NCBI RefSeq assembly: GCF_037969765.1 | Contig: NZ_CP150207.1 | Span: 2,528,001 to 2,592,000, forward strand | Source: Paenibacillus sp. FSL W8-0186 | GTDB lineage: Bacteria; Bacillota; Bacilli; Paenibacillales; Paenibacillaceae | Direction: 5' to 3' | DNA: 64,000 nt | Shown here: positions 1-8,753 of the stretch, piece after piece | Numbering within the stretch: position 1 is the first letter of the stretch | How the letters are laid out: each line of letters opens with the position of its first letter | Translations under genes and position numbers: made by a program | The notes under the pieces: model-generated | The model's database searches: none | The model's input: only the letters and a program-made list of their open reading frames with translations | Told to the model about the DNA's origin: nothing

Positions 1-822
1 GAGCGAAGCCGCCGTCCTGAGGATGTCATCGCCGAGGTGCGCGATTTGGCGCGTCAAGGCTTCAAGGAAATCACCTTGCTTGGACAGAATGTAAATGCCT
101 ATGGCAAGGATTTTACCGACATCGATTATACGTTTGCCAATTTGATGGACGACATCCGCCAAATTGATATTCCGCGCGTTCGCTTTACGACATCGCATCC
201 CCGCGATTTTGATGACGATTTGATTGAAGTGCTGGCAAAGGGCGGCAATCTGGTTGAGCATATCCATCTGCCAGTTCAATCGGGCAATACCGAAGTGTTG
301 AAGCGCATGAGCCGCAAATATTCGCGGGAGCATTATCTGGAGCTTGTCCGCAAAATCAAGAAAGCCATACCGGACGTGGTGCTGACAACGGATATAATCG
401 TTGGCTTCCCTGGGGAAACCGATGAGCAGTTCGAAGACACGCTGTCCTTGGTTCGCGAGGTAGGATATGACTTCGCGTTTACATTCATTTATTCTCCGCG
501 CGAAGGCACGCCGGCCGCTGTCATGGAAGACAACGTTCCAATGGAAGTGAAGAAAGAGCGTCTGCAGCGGCTTAACGCTGTCGTTAACGAGCATTGCCGC
601 ATTAGCAACGACCTGATGAAAGGCAAAATCGTCGAGGTGCTTGTCGAAGGGGAGAGCAAGAACAATGCCGAAGTGCTGTCCGGCCGGACACGCAGCAACA
701 AGCTGGTCCATTTTGAGGGCGGCAAGGATTTGATCGGCAAGTTCGTACAAGTGGAAATTACCGATCCAATGACATGGTATATTAAAGGGAATATCGTGTC
801 AGAAGCGGTTACCTCCGCTTAA
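1..822 (+). CDS. miaB: tRNA-2-methylthio-N6-dimethylallyladenosine synthase MiaB (C-terminal part)
   Basis: Radical-SAM methylthiotransferase that adds a methylthio group to i6A37 in tRNAs reading UNN codons. The window opens inside the gene, just after where the radical-SAM CxxxCxxC motif normally lies, so that motif is not visible. What is seen is about 273 residues: the [10 protein letters not shown] segment, [15 protein letters not shown] and [11 protein letters not shown] motifs of the radical-SAM barrel, then a C-terminal TRAM-like RNA-binding domain (roughly the last 70 residues). The frame is open from base 1 and ends at TAA. It is followed 71 bp downstream by ricA, the order miaB-ricA also found in Bacillus. 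The identification rests on family motifs and on this neighbour. Confidence 0.95.
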   Translation, partial: ERSRRPEDVIAEVRDLARQGFKEITLLGQNVNAYGKDFTDIDYTFANLMDDIRQIDIPRVRFTTSHPRDFDDDLIEVLAKGGNLVEHIHLPVQSGNTEVLKRMSRKYSREHYLELVRKIKKAIPDVVLTTDIIVGFPGETDEQFEDTLSLVREVGYDFAFTFIYSPREGTPAAVMEDNVPMEVKKERLQRLNAVVNEHCRISNDLMKGKIVEVLVEGESKNNAEVLSGRTRSNKLVHFEGGKDLIGKFVQVEITDPMTWYIKGNIVSEAVTSA

Positions 823-893
823 TGAATAGGATGAAATACAGATTGGATTGTGTATGAAATACATGGCTTGAATTTAGTTGGGAGGAAAGAGCA

Positions 894-1349
894 TTGGGAC
901 AAGAGCATAACCACACGACCGATTGTGGAATTCCGAAATTTGATTCCCGCGATCTCGTCATTCGCGAAGATATTATGGCAAAAGCAAAAGAGCTCGCAGA
1001 GCTGATCGGGACAAGCGAGGAGGTTCAGCATTTCCAGAAGGCTGAGCAGCTGATCCGGAAGCATGAAAGAGTGCAAACGCTAATCAGCGCCATCAAGAAG
1101 AAGCAGAAGGAAATCGTTGCCTTCCAAAGCTTCCAGAATCAAGCGATGGTTGACAAAATTGAGCGGGAGATCGATGAGCTTCAGGACGAGCTGGATGAAA
1201 TACCACTCGTGACCGAATTCCAGCAAAGCCAGAGCGATATTAATTATTTGCTGCAGCTCGTCATTTCGGTAATCCGGGATACGGTATCCGAGAAGGTTAA
1301 TGTTGAATCCGGAAGCGAACCTGCTCCGGCTTCAGGATACGGCGAGTAA
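894..1349 (+). CDS. ricA: RicA (YmcA)-family regulatory protein
   Basis: Small, highly charged, helical protein of the YlbF/YmcA family. In Bacillus RicA acts with RicT and RicF as a complex that affects RNase Y-dependent mRNA maturation, competence, biofilm formation and sporulation. Visible family features are a helical core with KAEQLIRKHERVQ, a coiled KIEREIDELQDELDEIP segment and a terminal SDINYLLQLV helix. It is 151 residues with a roughly 25-residue N-terminal extension carrying a single Cys (residue 11). The start is TTG, chosen because GGAGGAAAG lies 7-13 bases upstream and no ATG fits. It sits directly downstream of miaB, probably in one transcript. Function is inferred from family and synteny. 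Confidence 0.85.
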   Translation: MGQEHNHTTDCGIPKFDSRDLVIREDIMAKAKELAELIGTSEEVQHFQKAEQLIRKHERVQTLISAIKKKQKEIVAFQSFQNQAMVDKIEREIDELQDELDEIPLVTEFQQSQSDINYLLQLVISVIRDTVSEKVNVESGSEPAPASGYGE

Positions 1350-1524
1350 GTCATCATGAAACTGTGCGGAGGCTTACCCTTCGCACTTTTTTTGACGATT
1401 CACCATCCGTATTTTATTAATATCATGAAATATATGCGTAATGATTGTTTGAATAAAGGCATCTTAGGAATAATACATCAAGAAAGGGTTGACCGCGTCA
1501 ATCCATACAGAAGGGAGAACGATA

Positions 1525-1947
1525 ATGGATTGGACGGATATCATGTCCCGCAGTGAGAAGTCGTTTTGGGGACTGCTTGGCCTCCGGCTGTTATCGGCAG
1601 ACAGTCAGCGTGTGGAGATCGGCCTTACCGCTACCGAGTCGCATCTAAATTCCATGGGCATCGTCCATGGAGGCGTCCTGTCCGCGATGATGGATCAGGC
1701 GATGGGGACGCTTGTAACGGCTACCAAGGAAGGCCGGGAAGGCGTAACTACGCATTTGAACGTAAATTTTCTGAGTCCGATGCAAATGGGCGAATTGATC
1801 GTGACGGCTTATCCGCTGCATGAGACGTTCCGTACGATGACTTTGCGTGCTGAAGTCCGCAACAGTGAGGGCTTATTGGGAAGCATTGCAACAGCGACGT
1901 TCCGGCTGCCGAAGGATAAAGGGAACTCCGGCAAGGATCAAGGCTGA
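1525..1947 (+). CDS. PaaI-type hotdog-fold acyl-CoA thioesterase
   Basis: 140-residue protein of the hotdog thioesterase superfamily (PaaI/YbdB type), expected to hydrolyse acyl- or aryl-CoA thioesters in the cytoplasm. The signature NSMGIVHGGVLSAMMDQAMG places the HGG turn at residues 48-50 and the conserved Asp at 57; later segments fit the beta-sheet core (THLNVNFLSP, ATATFRLP). The frame is open further upstream, but ATG 1525 is chosen because AAGGGAG lies 8-14 bases before it. The upstream extension has no ribosome binding site. It stands alone between ricA and the Nudix gene. The physiological substrate cannot be told from the sequence. Confidence 0.85.
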   Translation: MDWTDIMSRSEKSFWGLLGLRLLSADSQRVEIGLTATESHLNSMGIVHGGVLSAMMDQAMGTLVTATKEGREGVTTHLNVNFLSPMQMGELIVTAYPLHETFRTMTLRAEVRNSEGLLGSIATATFRLPKDKGNSGKDQG

Positions 1948-2026
1948 TTCATAGTAATGCAAATTCAACGGAATGTTGCCCGGTGATTCACCAGGTAACG
2001 TTATCATATGAGTAATGTGGTGATTC

Positions 2027-2815
2027 ATGATGAGTATGGAACAAGAACAGGATCAGGGACAGCATCGCTATGATGCCAAGAAATACCGAACACCGGATGG
2101 AATTCCTGCGGACATAGTCATGTTTACACTAGCCAAGCAGGAGCGCAAGGCCGCTACGAAGTCGCTTCCTAGGTTCGATTTGAAGGTGATGCTGATCCGC
2201 CGCAGAAGCTGGCCGTTTGCCGGGGCCTGGGCGCTGCCGGGGGGATTTTCTCAAGAGGATGAGTCTTTGTATGAGACCGCGCGCAGAGAGTTGAAGGAGG
2301 AGACAGGGGTAGACGGTCACCATCTGGAGTATCTCGGGGTGTACAGCAAGCCCGGACGCGACCCGCGAGGCTGGATTATCTCTCATGCTTTCTTCGCGCT
2401 AGTCGAGGAGTGGGTGCTGGAGAAGCGCCAATCCGCGGACGATGCCCAGGAAGTCGGATTGTATACGGTGAAAGAGGCGCTGGAGGATTTACAGCTCGCG
2501 TTCGATCATCGTGAAATTTTAGAAGACGCTTATAAGAGAATTCAGCAGCAGATGCTGCATACGACAATCGCGAAGCAGTTTTTGCCGCCTCATTTTACGC
2601 TTGGCGAGCTTTATCAGGTTATTCAGACGGTTGTACCGGATTTCGCGGAGCTGAATTTCATTCGCAAAATCACGTCCACCCGCAGCAGACAGGGGATTTT
2701 GGAGGAAGTGCGCGATGAGAACGGGAATCCGATGCTGTCCAATCAATATTCGCAGCGTCCGGCGCAGTTATATCGTTTTACCGATTATACGCCAAGATTA
2801 TCCATTTATACTTAA
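2027..2815 (+). CDS. Nudix hydrolase with C-terminal winged-helix region (NrtR-like)
   Basis: 262 residues. A complete Nudix box (GX5EX7REUXEEXGU) lies at about residues 73-95, so pyrophosphohydrolase activity, for example on ADP-ribose, is possible. The last 90 or so residues (TLGELYQVIQTVV, FIRKITSTRSRQGILEEV) look like the winged-helix tail of NrtR-type proteins, which sense ADP-ribose and repress NAD biosynthesis genes. The gene lies directly before pncA and pncB, which supports a role in NAD salvage. In classical NrtR the Nudix box is often degenerate, while here it is intact, so the protein may be enzyme, regulator or both. ATG 2027 follows GTGGTGAT. DNA binding is an inference. Confidence 0.85.
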   Translation: MMSMEQEQDQGQHRYDAKKYRTPDGIPADIVMFTLAKQERKAATKSLPRFDLKVMLIRRRSWPFAGAWALPGGFSQEDESLYETARRELKEETGVDGHHLEYLGVYSKPGRDPRGWIISHAFFALVEEWVLEKRQSADDAQEVGLYTVKEALEDLQLAFDHREILEDAYKRIQQQMLHTTIAKQFLPPHFTLGELYQVIQTVVPDFAELNFIRKITSTRSRQGILEEVRDENGNPMLSNQYSQRPAQLYRFTDYTPRLSIYT

Positions 2816-2873
2816 CGGACTGCGATATCTTGATTCTTTGTTCATGTAGTTAACTATTTGTCAGCTGCCGTTT

Positions 2874-2893
2874 CATGTTCATTCCATGTTCAT
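2874..2893 (+). promoter_or_regulatory. Direct repeat CATGTTCAT x2 upstream of pncA, candidate operator
   Basis: Two exact copies of CATGTTCAT begin at 2874 and 2885, one helical turn (11 bp) apart, 33 bp before the pncA start. A looser TTCATGTAG copy lies at 2841. This layout suits a dimeric regulator on one DNA face. The encoded Nudix/winged-helix protein next door is the obvious candidate ligand-responsive regulator, but nothing in the sequence proves it. Confidence 0.4.
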
Positions 2894-2926
2894 AATTTAT
2901 TAAGAAGAAGGGCTGGGTGAAGCTGG

Positions 2927-3469
2927 ATGAAAGCACTGCTTGTTGTTGATTATACGAAGGATTTCGTCGATGGAAAGCTGCCTGTAGGAGAGCCGGCGAT
3001 TTTGCTCGAATCGACGATTTGCCAAATTACGGAGCAATATGTGCAGCAGGGCGATTTTGTCGTCATGGCGGTGGATTTGCACGAAGATGGGGATACGCTC
3101 CATCCGGAATCCAAGCTATTCCCGCCGCATAACATCCGAGGTACGGAAGGACGGGAACTGTACGGTAAGTTAGCGGACGTGTACAAGCGGCACCAGGATC
3201 GGATTTACTGGATGGACAAAACGCGATACAGCGCTTTTTGCGGCACAGATCTCGAGCAGAAATTGCGGGAACGGGGAATTAACGAAGTGGTGATCGTCGG
3301 TGTTTGCACGGATATTTGCGTATTGCATACCGCTGTAGATGCATATAATAAAGGTTATGGCATTACGATTTACGAGGATGGTGTAGCCAGCTTTAATCCG
3401 GAAGGCCATACATGGGCACTCGGGCATTTTCGTGCTACTTTGGGTGCAAATGTGACAAGCAGCCGATGA
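2927..3469 (+). CDS. pncA: Nicotinamidase PncA (cysteine hydrolase family)
   Basis: Converts nicotinamide to nicotinate plus ammonia, the first step of NAD salvage. The 180-residue protein shows the isochorismatase/nicotinamidase fold with the catalytic triad D8, K98 and C131 (in GVCTDICVLHTA) and the metal ligands D50, H52 and H59 in the DLHEDGDTLHPE segment. The ATG start is preceded by a weak ribosome binding site region (GGGCTGGGTGAAGC). The product feeds pncB, 57 bp downstream, and the upstream gene is an NrtR-like Nudix protein; together they form a compact salvage group. Assignment to nicotinamidase rather than another cysteine hydrolase rests on the metal site and on pncB. Confidence 0.93.
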   Translation: MKALLVVDYTKDFVDGKLPVGEPAILLESTICQITEQYVQQGDFVVMAVDLHEDGDTLHPESKLFPPHNIRGTEGRELYGKLADVYKRHQDRIYWMDKTRYSAFCGTDLEQKLRERGINEVVIVGVCTDICVLHTAVDAYNKGYGITIYEDGVASFNPEGHTWALGHFRATLGANVTSSR

Positions 3470-3526
3470 ACTTAAGTAATAGCTGCGCATGAGTGCAGTT
3501 GCGACACCAGAGAGGATGAAAGACAG

Positions 3527-4981
3527 ATGCAAAGCTCAAGTTTGGCGCTACATACGGATAAATATCAGATTAATATGATTTATGCCCACTGGGTAAACGG
3601 CACGCATGAACGCAAAGCGGTGTTCGAGGCGTATTTTCGCAAGCTGCCCTTCGGCAACGGATATGCCGTGTTTGCAGGTTTAGAGCGAATTGTGCAGTAC
3701 ATATCCCATCTGCAGTTTTCGGATAGCGATATCGAGTTTCTGGGCAGACAGGAAGAGAATTACGACCCTGCTTTTCTGGAGCTGCTCCGTAATTTCCGAT
3801 TTAAGGGCAATCTTTACGCTGTTCCTGAAGGAGCTTTGGTGTTCCCGAGCGAGCCGCTGATTCGCGTAGAGGGAACAATTATGGAGGCCCAACTGATCGA
3901 AACTGCACTGCTTAATTTCATGAACTTTCAGACCTTGATTGCCACTAAAGCATCACGGGTGAAGCGGGTGGCCGAAAATGATGTGCTGCTCGAATTCGGT
4001 TCACGGCGTGCACAGGAGGCCGATGCTGCCATTTGGGGAGCGCGAGCAGCCTATTTATCTGGCTTCGATGCGACCTCGAATTTGCTTGCCGGAGAGATCT
4101 TTGGCATTCCGACCAAAGGAACGCATGCACACTCCTGGGTGCAGAGCTTCGACTCGGAGCTGGAGGCATTTGAACGATTTGCTGAGGCGCTTCCTGATCA
4201 GGTCTCGCTGCTCGTGGATACATTTGACACGTTAAGCAGCGGCGTGCCGAACGCGATCAAGACCGCAAAGCTGCTGGAGAGCAAGGGCAAGCGGCTAAGC
4301 AGCATTCGCCTGGATAGCGGAGATCTCGCTTACCTGTCGATGAAAGCCCGTAAAATGCTTGACGAAGCCGGTCTTCCATACGTTCAGATCGTTGCATCAA
4401 ATGACCTGGACGAGAATACAATCTTTAACCTCAAGGCACAAGGGGCGAAAATCGATATATGGGGTGTTGGCACCCAGCTGATTACGGCTGCGGACCAGCC
4501 CGCTTTGGGCGGGGTGTATAAGCTTGTTGAACGTGAACGGAACGGAGTAATGGAGCCGACGATCAAAATATCCGCCAATCCGGAAAAAGTAACGACCCCG
4601 GGGAGAAAGGATATTTTGCGTATTGTCGATGAGGAGAGCGGCAAGGCGATCGCCGATTACATCTGCTTCCCTCATGAGCAGCAGGCTAGATCCGGAGGTA
4701 AGCTTCGTTTGTTTGATCCAGTTCATCCCTATTTGAAAAAATCCGTTAAAAATTACAAGGCCATTTCGATGCAGCAGCAAATTTTTGTAGACGGGGAGCT
4801 TGTCTATGAACTGCCTACCCTTGATACGATCCGAGCCTATCATAAAGAGCAGCTGCAAATGTTCTGGCCAGAATATTTGCGGAAGCTTAATCCGGAGAAG
4901 TATCGCGTCAACCTGAGCCAGGAGGCGTGGGAGCTTAAACAGAAGCTAATCGAGGAATATATGGGCCAGCATGAAGATTGA
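3527..4981 (+). CDS. pncB: Nicotinate phosphoribosyltransferase
   Basis: Makes nicotinate mononucleotide from nicotinate and PRPP with ATP hydrolysis, the committed step of the Preiss-Handler pathway. The 484 residues match the usual length of Gram-positive NAPRTases. Visible family segments are LHTDKYQINMIYAHW at the N terminus, the EFGSRRAQ motif near residue 155, GTHAHSW near 200, the DTFD/SIRLDSGDL phosphoribosyl-binding region, and VGTQLITA. The ATG is preceded by GAGAGGATGAAAG. It follows pncA closely and is ended by a clear terminator, so pncA-pncB are probably one transcript. Confidence 0.95.
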   Translation: MQSSSLALHTDKYQINMIYAHWVNGTHERKAVFEAYFRKLPFGNGYAVFAGLERIVQYISHLQFSDSDIEFLGRQEENYDPAFLELLRNFRFKGNLYAVPEGALVFPSEPLIRVEGTIMEAQLIETALLNFMNFQTLIATKASRVKRVAENDVLLEFGSRRAQEADAAIWGARAAYLSGFDATSNLLAGEIFGIPTKGTHAHSWVQSFDSELEAFERFAEALPDQVSLLVDTFDTLSSGVPNAIKTAKLLESKGKRLSSIRLDSGDLAYLSMKARKMLDEAGLPYVQIVASNDLDENTIFNLKAQGAKIDIWGVGTQLITAADQPALGGVYKLVERERNGVMEPTIKISANPEKVTTPGRKDILRIVDEESGKAIADYICFPHEQQARSGGKLRLFDPVHPYLKKSVKNYKAISMQQQIFVDGELVYELPTLDTIRAYHKEQLQMFWPEYLRKLNPEKYRVNLSQEAWELKQKLIEEYMGQHED

Positions 4982-4998
4982 AGCAATCCAAAATAGTT

Positions 4999-5042
4999 CA
5001 AGGCTGTTTTCTAAGCATACGCTTAGGAAGCAGCCTTTTTCA
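4999..5042 (+). terminator. Rho-independent terminator after pncB
   Basis: Long hairpin AAGGCTG...CTAAGC / GCTTAG...CAGCCTT with the symmetrical core CTAAGCATACGCTTAG, followed by TTTTTC. It closes the NAD-salvage group. Confidence 0.85.
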
Positions 5043-5303
5043 TTGGTTATTATTTCTCGGGAAAGCGCAAAAACCGCTATTTTTAGCGTCGTTGCTTGCT
5101 TCATTCGACACCTGCCTCAAAATTGTCCATATGACATTTGTTACATCCATCACACTCCATATATGGTAAATTGAAAAATTAATCGAGGTATTTTTGACTC
5201 GAAGCATTTGCGATGATGTTGAAGGGGCATTTTGTATAGTTTGATTCTGTAATGATTACCGTGTAGATGAACTCGCATAAGCGAAAGAAGGGAGTCCGGA
5301 CGC

Positions 5304-6308
5304 ATGCAATTACCAAAATTGAATGAGTTAGGTTTTTTCGAAATTCGGCTGGAATCGATAGGGGGCCTTGGCGCGAACCTAGCCGGCAAAATGCTGGCTG
5401 AAGCTGGGGTCGAGGGTGCCGGGCTGAATGGTGTCAGCTTCTCTTCGTACGGATCAGAGAAGAAAGGATCACCGGTTAAAGCGCATATCCGTTTCTGTAA
5501 TCTAGATACGCCGATCCGGGATACATCGCCCGTAGAGCGGCCGCATATCGTAGGCATTTTTCAGGAAGCGCTTGCGAAGACCGTCAATGTGATCAGCGGC
5601 ATTTATGAGGACAGCACCGTTCTTGTGAACTCCCGCAAAACTCCGGCAGAGCTGAAGGAGCAGCTGAAGCTGCTCGGAGGAACGATTGCCGTCGTTGATG
5701 CTACGGGCATTGCCTTGGAGGAGAAGAATCGGGTTAATATGGCCATGCTCGGCGCGATGTTTCGGTTATGTCCATTTTTGGATCCGCAAACGATGAAGGA
5801 GGTCATTCGGAAATCCCTGGAGAGCAAATATCCTCAAATGGTTGCCCCTGCCATAGCAACCTTTGAACGTGGATATCAGGAGGTGACGGTTGAGACCTTT
5901 GCGCTGCCGGAGGGAATGAGCATGCCTGCCTTTACCCGGGCGGATACACCGGTCTTGGGGTACGAAACCCAGCCGATTGGCGGGCTAGTAATCAATCCAG
6001 GCAACAGTATTTTGAAGGATCTAAGCATTTCGCGTTCGGGAATGATGCCGCATTTCAATCTAGATGCCTGCATTCACTGCGCCCAGTGTGATACCGTCTG
6101 TCCGGATAACTGCTTTGTCTGGGAGGAGCAGCCGGACAAGAAGGGGCGTTTGCAGATGTTCCTGCAAGGCATCGATTATCAATACTGCAAAGGCTGCCTG
6201 AAATGCGTGCACGCCTGTCCGACGGACGCGTTATCCGGTGAGCGGGAGGAAGACGGTGTCGCGGCGGCCAATCGCGTCCCGCATAGATTTGATTTTGCGA
6301 TGCAGTGA
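5304..6308 (+). CDS. 2-oxoacid:ferredoxin oxidoreductase, fused gamma-delta subunit
   Basis: 334 residues. Residues 10-200 form the gamma-subunit domain (GGLGANLAGKMLAEAG, coenzyme A-binding type). The last 90 residues are a delta-type ferredoxin with two [4Fe-4S] motifs: Cys 256, 259, 262, 266 (CIHCAQCDTVC) and Cys 295, 298, 301, 305 (CKGCLKCVHAC). Together with the alpha-beta fusion encoded next it should catalyse oxidative decarboxylation of a 2-oxoacid, probably pyruvate, to the acyl-CoA, passing electrons to ferredoxin. The ATG is preceded by AAGAAGGGAG. The gamma-delta fusion as a separate chain differs from the single-chain order alpha-gamma-delta-beta. The 2-oxoacid specificity is not certain. 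Confidence 0.9.
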   Translation: MQLPKLNELGFFEIRLESIGGLGANLAGKMLAEAGVEGAGLNGVSFSSYGSEKKGSPVKAHIRFCNLDTPIRDTSPVERPHIVGIFQEALAKTVNVISGIYEDSTVLVNSRKTPAELKEQLKLLGGTIAVVDATGIALEEKNRVNMAMLGAMFRLCPFLDPQTMKEVIRKSLESKYPQMVAPAIATFERGYQEVTVETFALPEGMSMPAFTRADTPVLGYETQPIGGLVINPGNSILKDLSISRSGMMPHFNLDACIHCAQCDTVCPDNCFVWEEQPDKKGRLQMFLQGIDYQYCKGCLKCVHACPTDALSGEREEDGVAAANRVPHRFDFAMQ

Positions 6309-6376
6309 AGAGGGAAATGTCGGCTCAAAAAAGCTATCGTTGAAGTCCAATAAATAACAAGAAAGGCGGAAACGTC

Positions 6377-8680
6377 ATGGCGATGGATATTGCAAAAGAG
6401 AAGGGCACAGCCAAGGTGGAGCAGCGGGTCGTTTATGAATCAGGTAATGAAATGGCGGCATACGCTGCCCATCAAATCAATTATCATATCATGGGATATT
6501 TTCCGATATCTCCATCCACGGAGATTGCCCAATTTCTCGATTTGATGAAGGCGAACGGACAGCATGACATCAAACTGATTCCTTCTGACGGGGAGCATAG
6601 CTCGGCGGGAATTTGCTATGGGGCATCCACGGCGGGCGGCCGGGTCTTCAATGCCACGAGCGCGAACGGGTACATGTATATGCTGGAGCAGATGCCGGTT
6701 CAGTCCGGAACCCGCTTCCCGATGGTCATGAATCTGGTATGCCGGTCGGTGTCCGGACCGCTGGACATTCACGGCGACCATTCCGACTTGTATTTTGCGC
6801 TAAATACGGGTTGGCCGATCTTAATGTGCCGTGATCCGCAGGCCGTATATGACATGAATATTATGGCGATCAAGCTGGCAGAGGATCCGGCAGTGAGGCT
6901 GCCTGTGCTTGTAGCTTCGGACGGATATTTTACCTCGCATCAGAAACGCCGGGTGCATACGTTCGCCAACCGCGAGGACGTGCAGCGGTTTATCGGCGAG
7001 CAGCCTGCCGGTTTCCCGCATACACTGGACCGCAACAACCCGATTACCGTCGGCCCATACATGAACGAGCCTGATTATATCAACAACTGTTATCAGCAGT
7101 CTCAGGCGATGTACCGGGCTGAAGAAGTGTTTGAACGCATTGCGGAAGAATATGAGCTGCTGACAGGCAGAAAATATGAGCTGCTTGATCTGTATCGGAT
7201 GGAGGATGCTGAGGTTGCGGTATTTCTTATGAATTCGGCTTCGGAAATCATCAAGGACGTAGTTGACAGCTTGCGGAGCCAAGGCATCAAGGCAGGTTCG
7301 ATTGCACCCAACATGATTCGACCGTTCCCGCAGCGGCAAATCGCTGAGGCGCTCAAAAACGTAAAGGCGGTTACGGTAGGCGACCGTGCTGATTCTTATG
7401 GAGCGCATGGCGGCAATATGACTAATGAAATCAAAGCGGCGCTATATACGTATGGCAATACGATAACCCAGGTGGTCAGCCGCGTATACGGTTTGGGCGG
7501 GAAGGAATTTTACGCTGAGGACGGCCATCATTTGTTCTCCTTGGCGATCGAGGCGGCGAAGAAGCAAAAGGTCGACATCCCGTTCGATTATTACGGACAT
7601 ACGCCGGGGGATCCTGACAAGGCGCCTAAACGGGTGCTGAACCCGCTTCGCTTCGAGGATTTGAAGACCGGCCTGATTCAGGTAACCAAAAATGAGGAGA
7701 CCGGGAAGCTGGGCGTGCGCATACCGCCGCTGCGTGCTTTGACGAAGAAGCCGAAGCGCATTGCGCCAGGGCATGGGGCGTGTCCGGGCTGTGGCATTTT
7801 TTCCGGACTGGAGCTGTTTTTTAAAGGGATCGAGGGCGACATCGTCGCGCTGTTTCATACCGGCTGTGCTATGGTCGTTACAACCGGGTATCCGTACTCC
7901 TCACATAAGGCAACCTATATCCACAACCTGTTCCAAAACGGGGCTGCAACCTTATCCGGGGTAGTTGAGATGTTCTGGGAGCGCAAGCGCCGGGGAGAGC
8001 TAGATCACCTCGGCCTTCAGGATGACTTCACCTTTGTCATGGTAACCGGCGACGGCGGAATGGATATCGGCATGGGACCGGCCATTGGCGCTGCGCTTCG
8101 CAATCATCGGATGATTATTATCGAATACGATAATGAAGGGTATATGAACACAGGGGCTCAGCTATCTTATTCAACGCCGTTAGGTCATCGGACTTCAACT
8201 TCGAATATCGGCTCGGTGCAAAAAGGGAAAGTGTTCCATCACAAAGATACGGCGCAGATTATGGCGGCGACGAACATCCCTTACGTATTCACCGGAAGCG
8301 AAGCCTATCCGCAGGATTTGGTCAAGAAGGCGGCCAAAGCTCAATGGTATGCTCAGAACGAAGGGCTTGTATATGGTAAAATATTGATAGCATGTCCGCT
8401 TAACTGGATCAGCCCTGATGATGAGGGCACGAACATCGTGGACGCCGCGGTGAATTCCTGCTTTTTCCCGCTCTATGAAGTGGAGCATGGCAGTACGACG
8501 ATTACCTACAATCCGGAAGAAAAGGGCAAACGCGTTCCATTGGTAGATTGGCTCAAGACGATGGGCAAGACCCGCCATCTCACGAAGCCGGAGAACAGTG
8601 GAGCATTAGCCGAGTTCGAGCGCGAAGTGAACCGGAGATGGCAAGTGTTATTGGCGAAGCATGAGCATCCGTATTTGTAG
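6377..8680 (+). CDS. 2-oxoacid:ferredoxin oxidoreductase, fused alpha-beta subunit
   Basis: 767 residues. The N-terminal 420 or so match the alpha subunit (GYFPISPSTEIAQF, TSANGYMYMLEQMP, DHSD and LPVLVASDGY segments). From about residue 440 it is a beta subunit: the cluster motif CPGCG (about 466), HTGCA, and the thiamine diphosphate motif GDGG...N beginning near 557 (VTGDGGMDIGMGPA, DNEGYMNTG). It pairs with the gamma-delta protein encoded 68 bp upstream to form the complete enzyme from two chains. The ATG follows AGAAAGGCGG. Pyruvate is the most likely substrate by motif resemblance to PorA/PorB. Its use in a mainly aerobic or facultative Paenibacillus would be in fermentation or low-oxygen growth. 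Confidence 0.9.
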   Translation: MAMDIAKEKGTAKVEQRVVYESGNEMAAYAAHQINYHIMGYFPISPSTEIAQFLDLMKANGQHDIKLIPSDGEHSSAGICYGASTAGGRVFNATSANGYMYMLEQMPVQSGTRFPMVMNLVCRSVSGPLDIHGDHSDLYFALNTGWPILMCRDPQAVYDMNIMAIKLAEDPAVRLPVLVASDGYFTSHQKRRVHTFANREDVQRFIGEQPAGFPHTLDRNNPITVGPYMNEPDYINNCYQQSQAMYRAEEVFERIAEEYELLTGRKYELLDLYRMEDAEVAVFLMNSASEIIKDVVDSLRSQGIKAGSIAPNMIRPFPQRQIAEALKNVKAVTVGDRADSYGAHGGNMTNEIKAALYTYGNTITQVVSRVYGLGGKEFYAEDGHHLFSLAIEAAKKQKVDIPFDYYGHTPGDPDKAPKRVLNPLRFEDLKTGLIQVTKNEETGKLGVRIPPLRALTKKPKRIAPGHGACPGCGIFSGLELFFKGIEGDIVALFHTGCAMVVTTGYPYSSHKATYIHNLFQNGAATLSGVVEMFWERKRRGELDHLGLQDDFTFVMVTGDGGMDIGMGPAIGAALRNHRMIIIEYDNEGYMNTGAQLSYSTPLGHRTSTSNIGSVQKGKVFHHKDTAQIMAATNIPYVFTGSEAYPQDLVKKAAKAQWYAQNEGLVYGKILIACPLNWISPDDEGTNIVDAAVNSCFFPLYEVEHGSTTITYNPEEKGKRVPLVDWLKTMGKTRHLTKPENSGALAEFEREVNRRWQVLLAKHEHPYL

Positions 8681-8753
8681 TCTCAAAGACTAAGAATGAA
8701 GGATGGTAGATGAAGCAAGAGTTATAAACGAGCGTAACGAAAGGAGGCATCCC

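Noticed and set aside
1356..1556. 66-codon plus-strand ORF between ricA and the thioesterase
   Set aside because: Its frame conflicts with the thioesterase start, no ribosome binding site is seen before it and the predicted sequence has no known features.
5050..5303. Possible regulatory RNA before the ferredoxin oxidoreductase genes
   Set aside because: Only one short stem (TCGAG/CTCGA) is visible and it matches no riboswitch class that I know.
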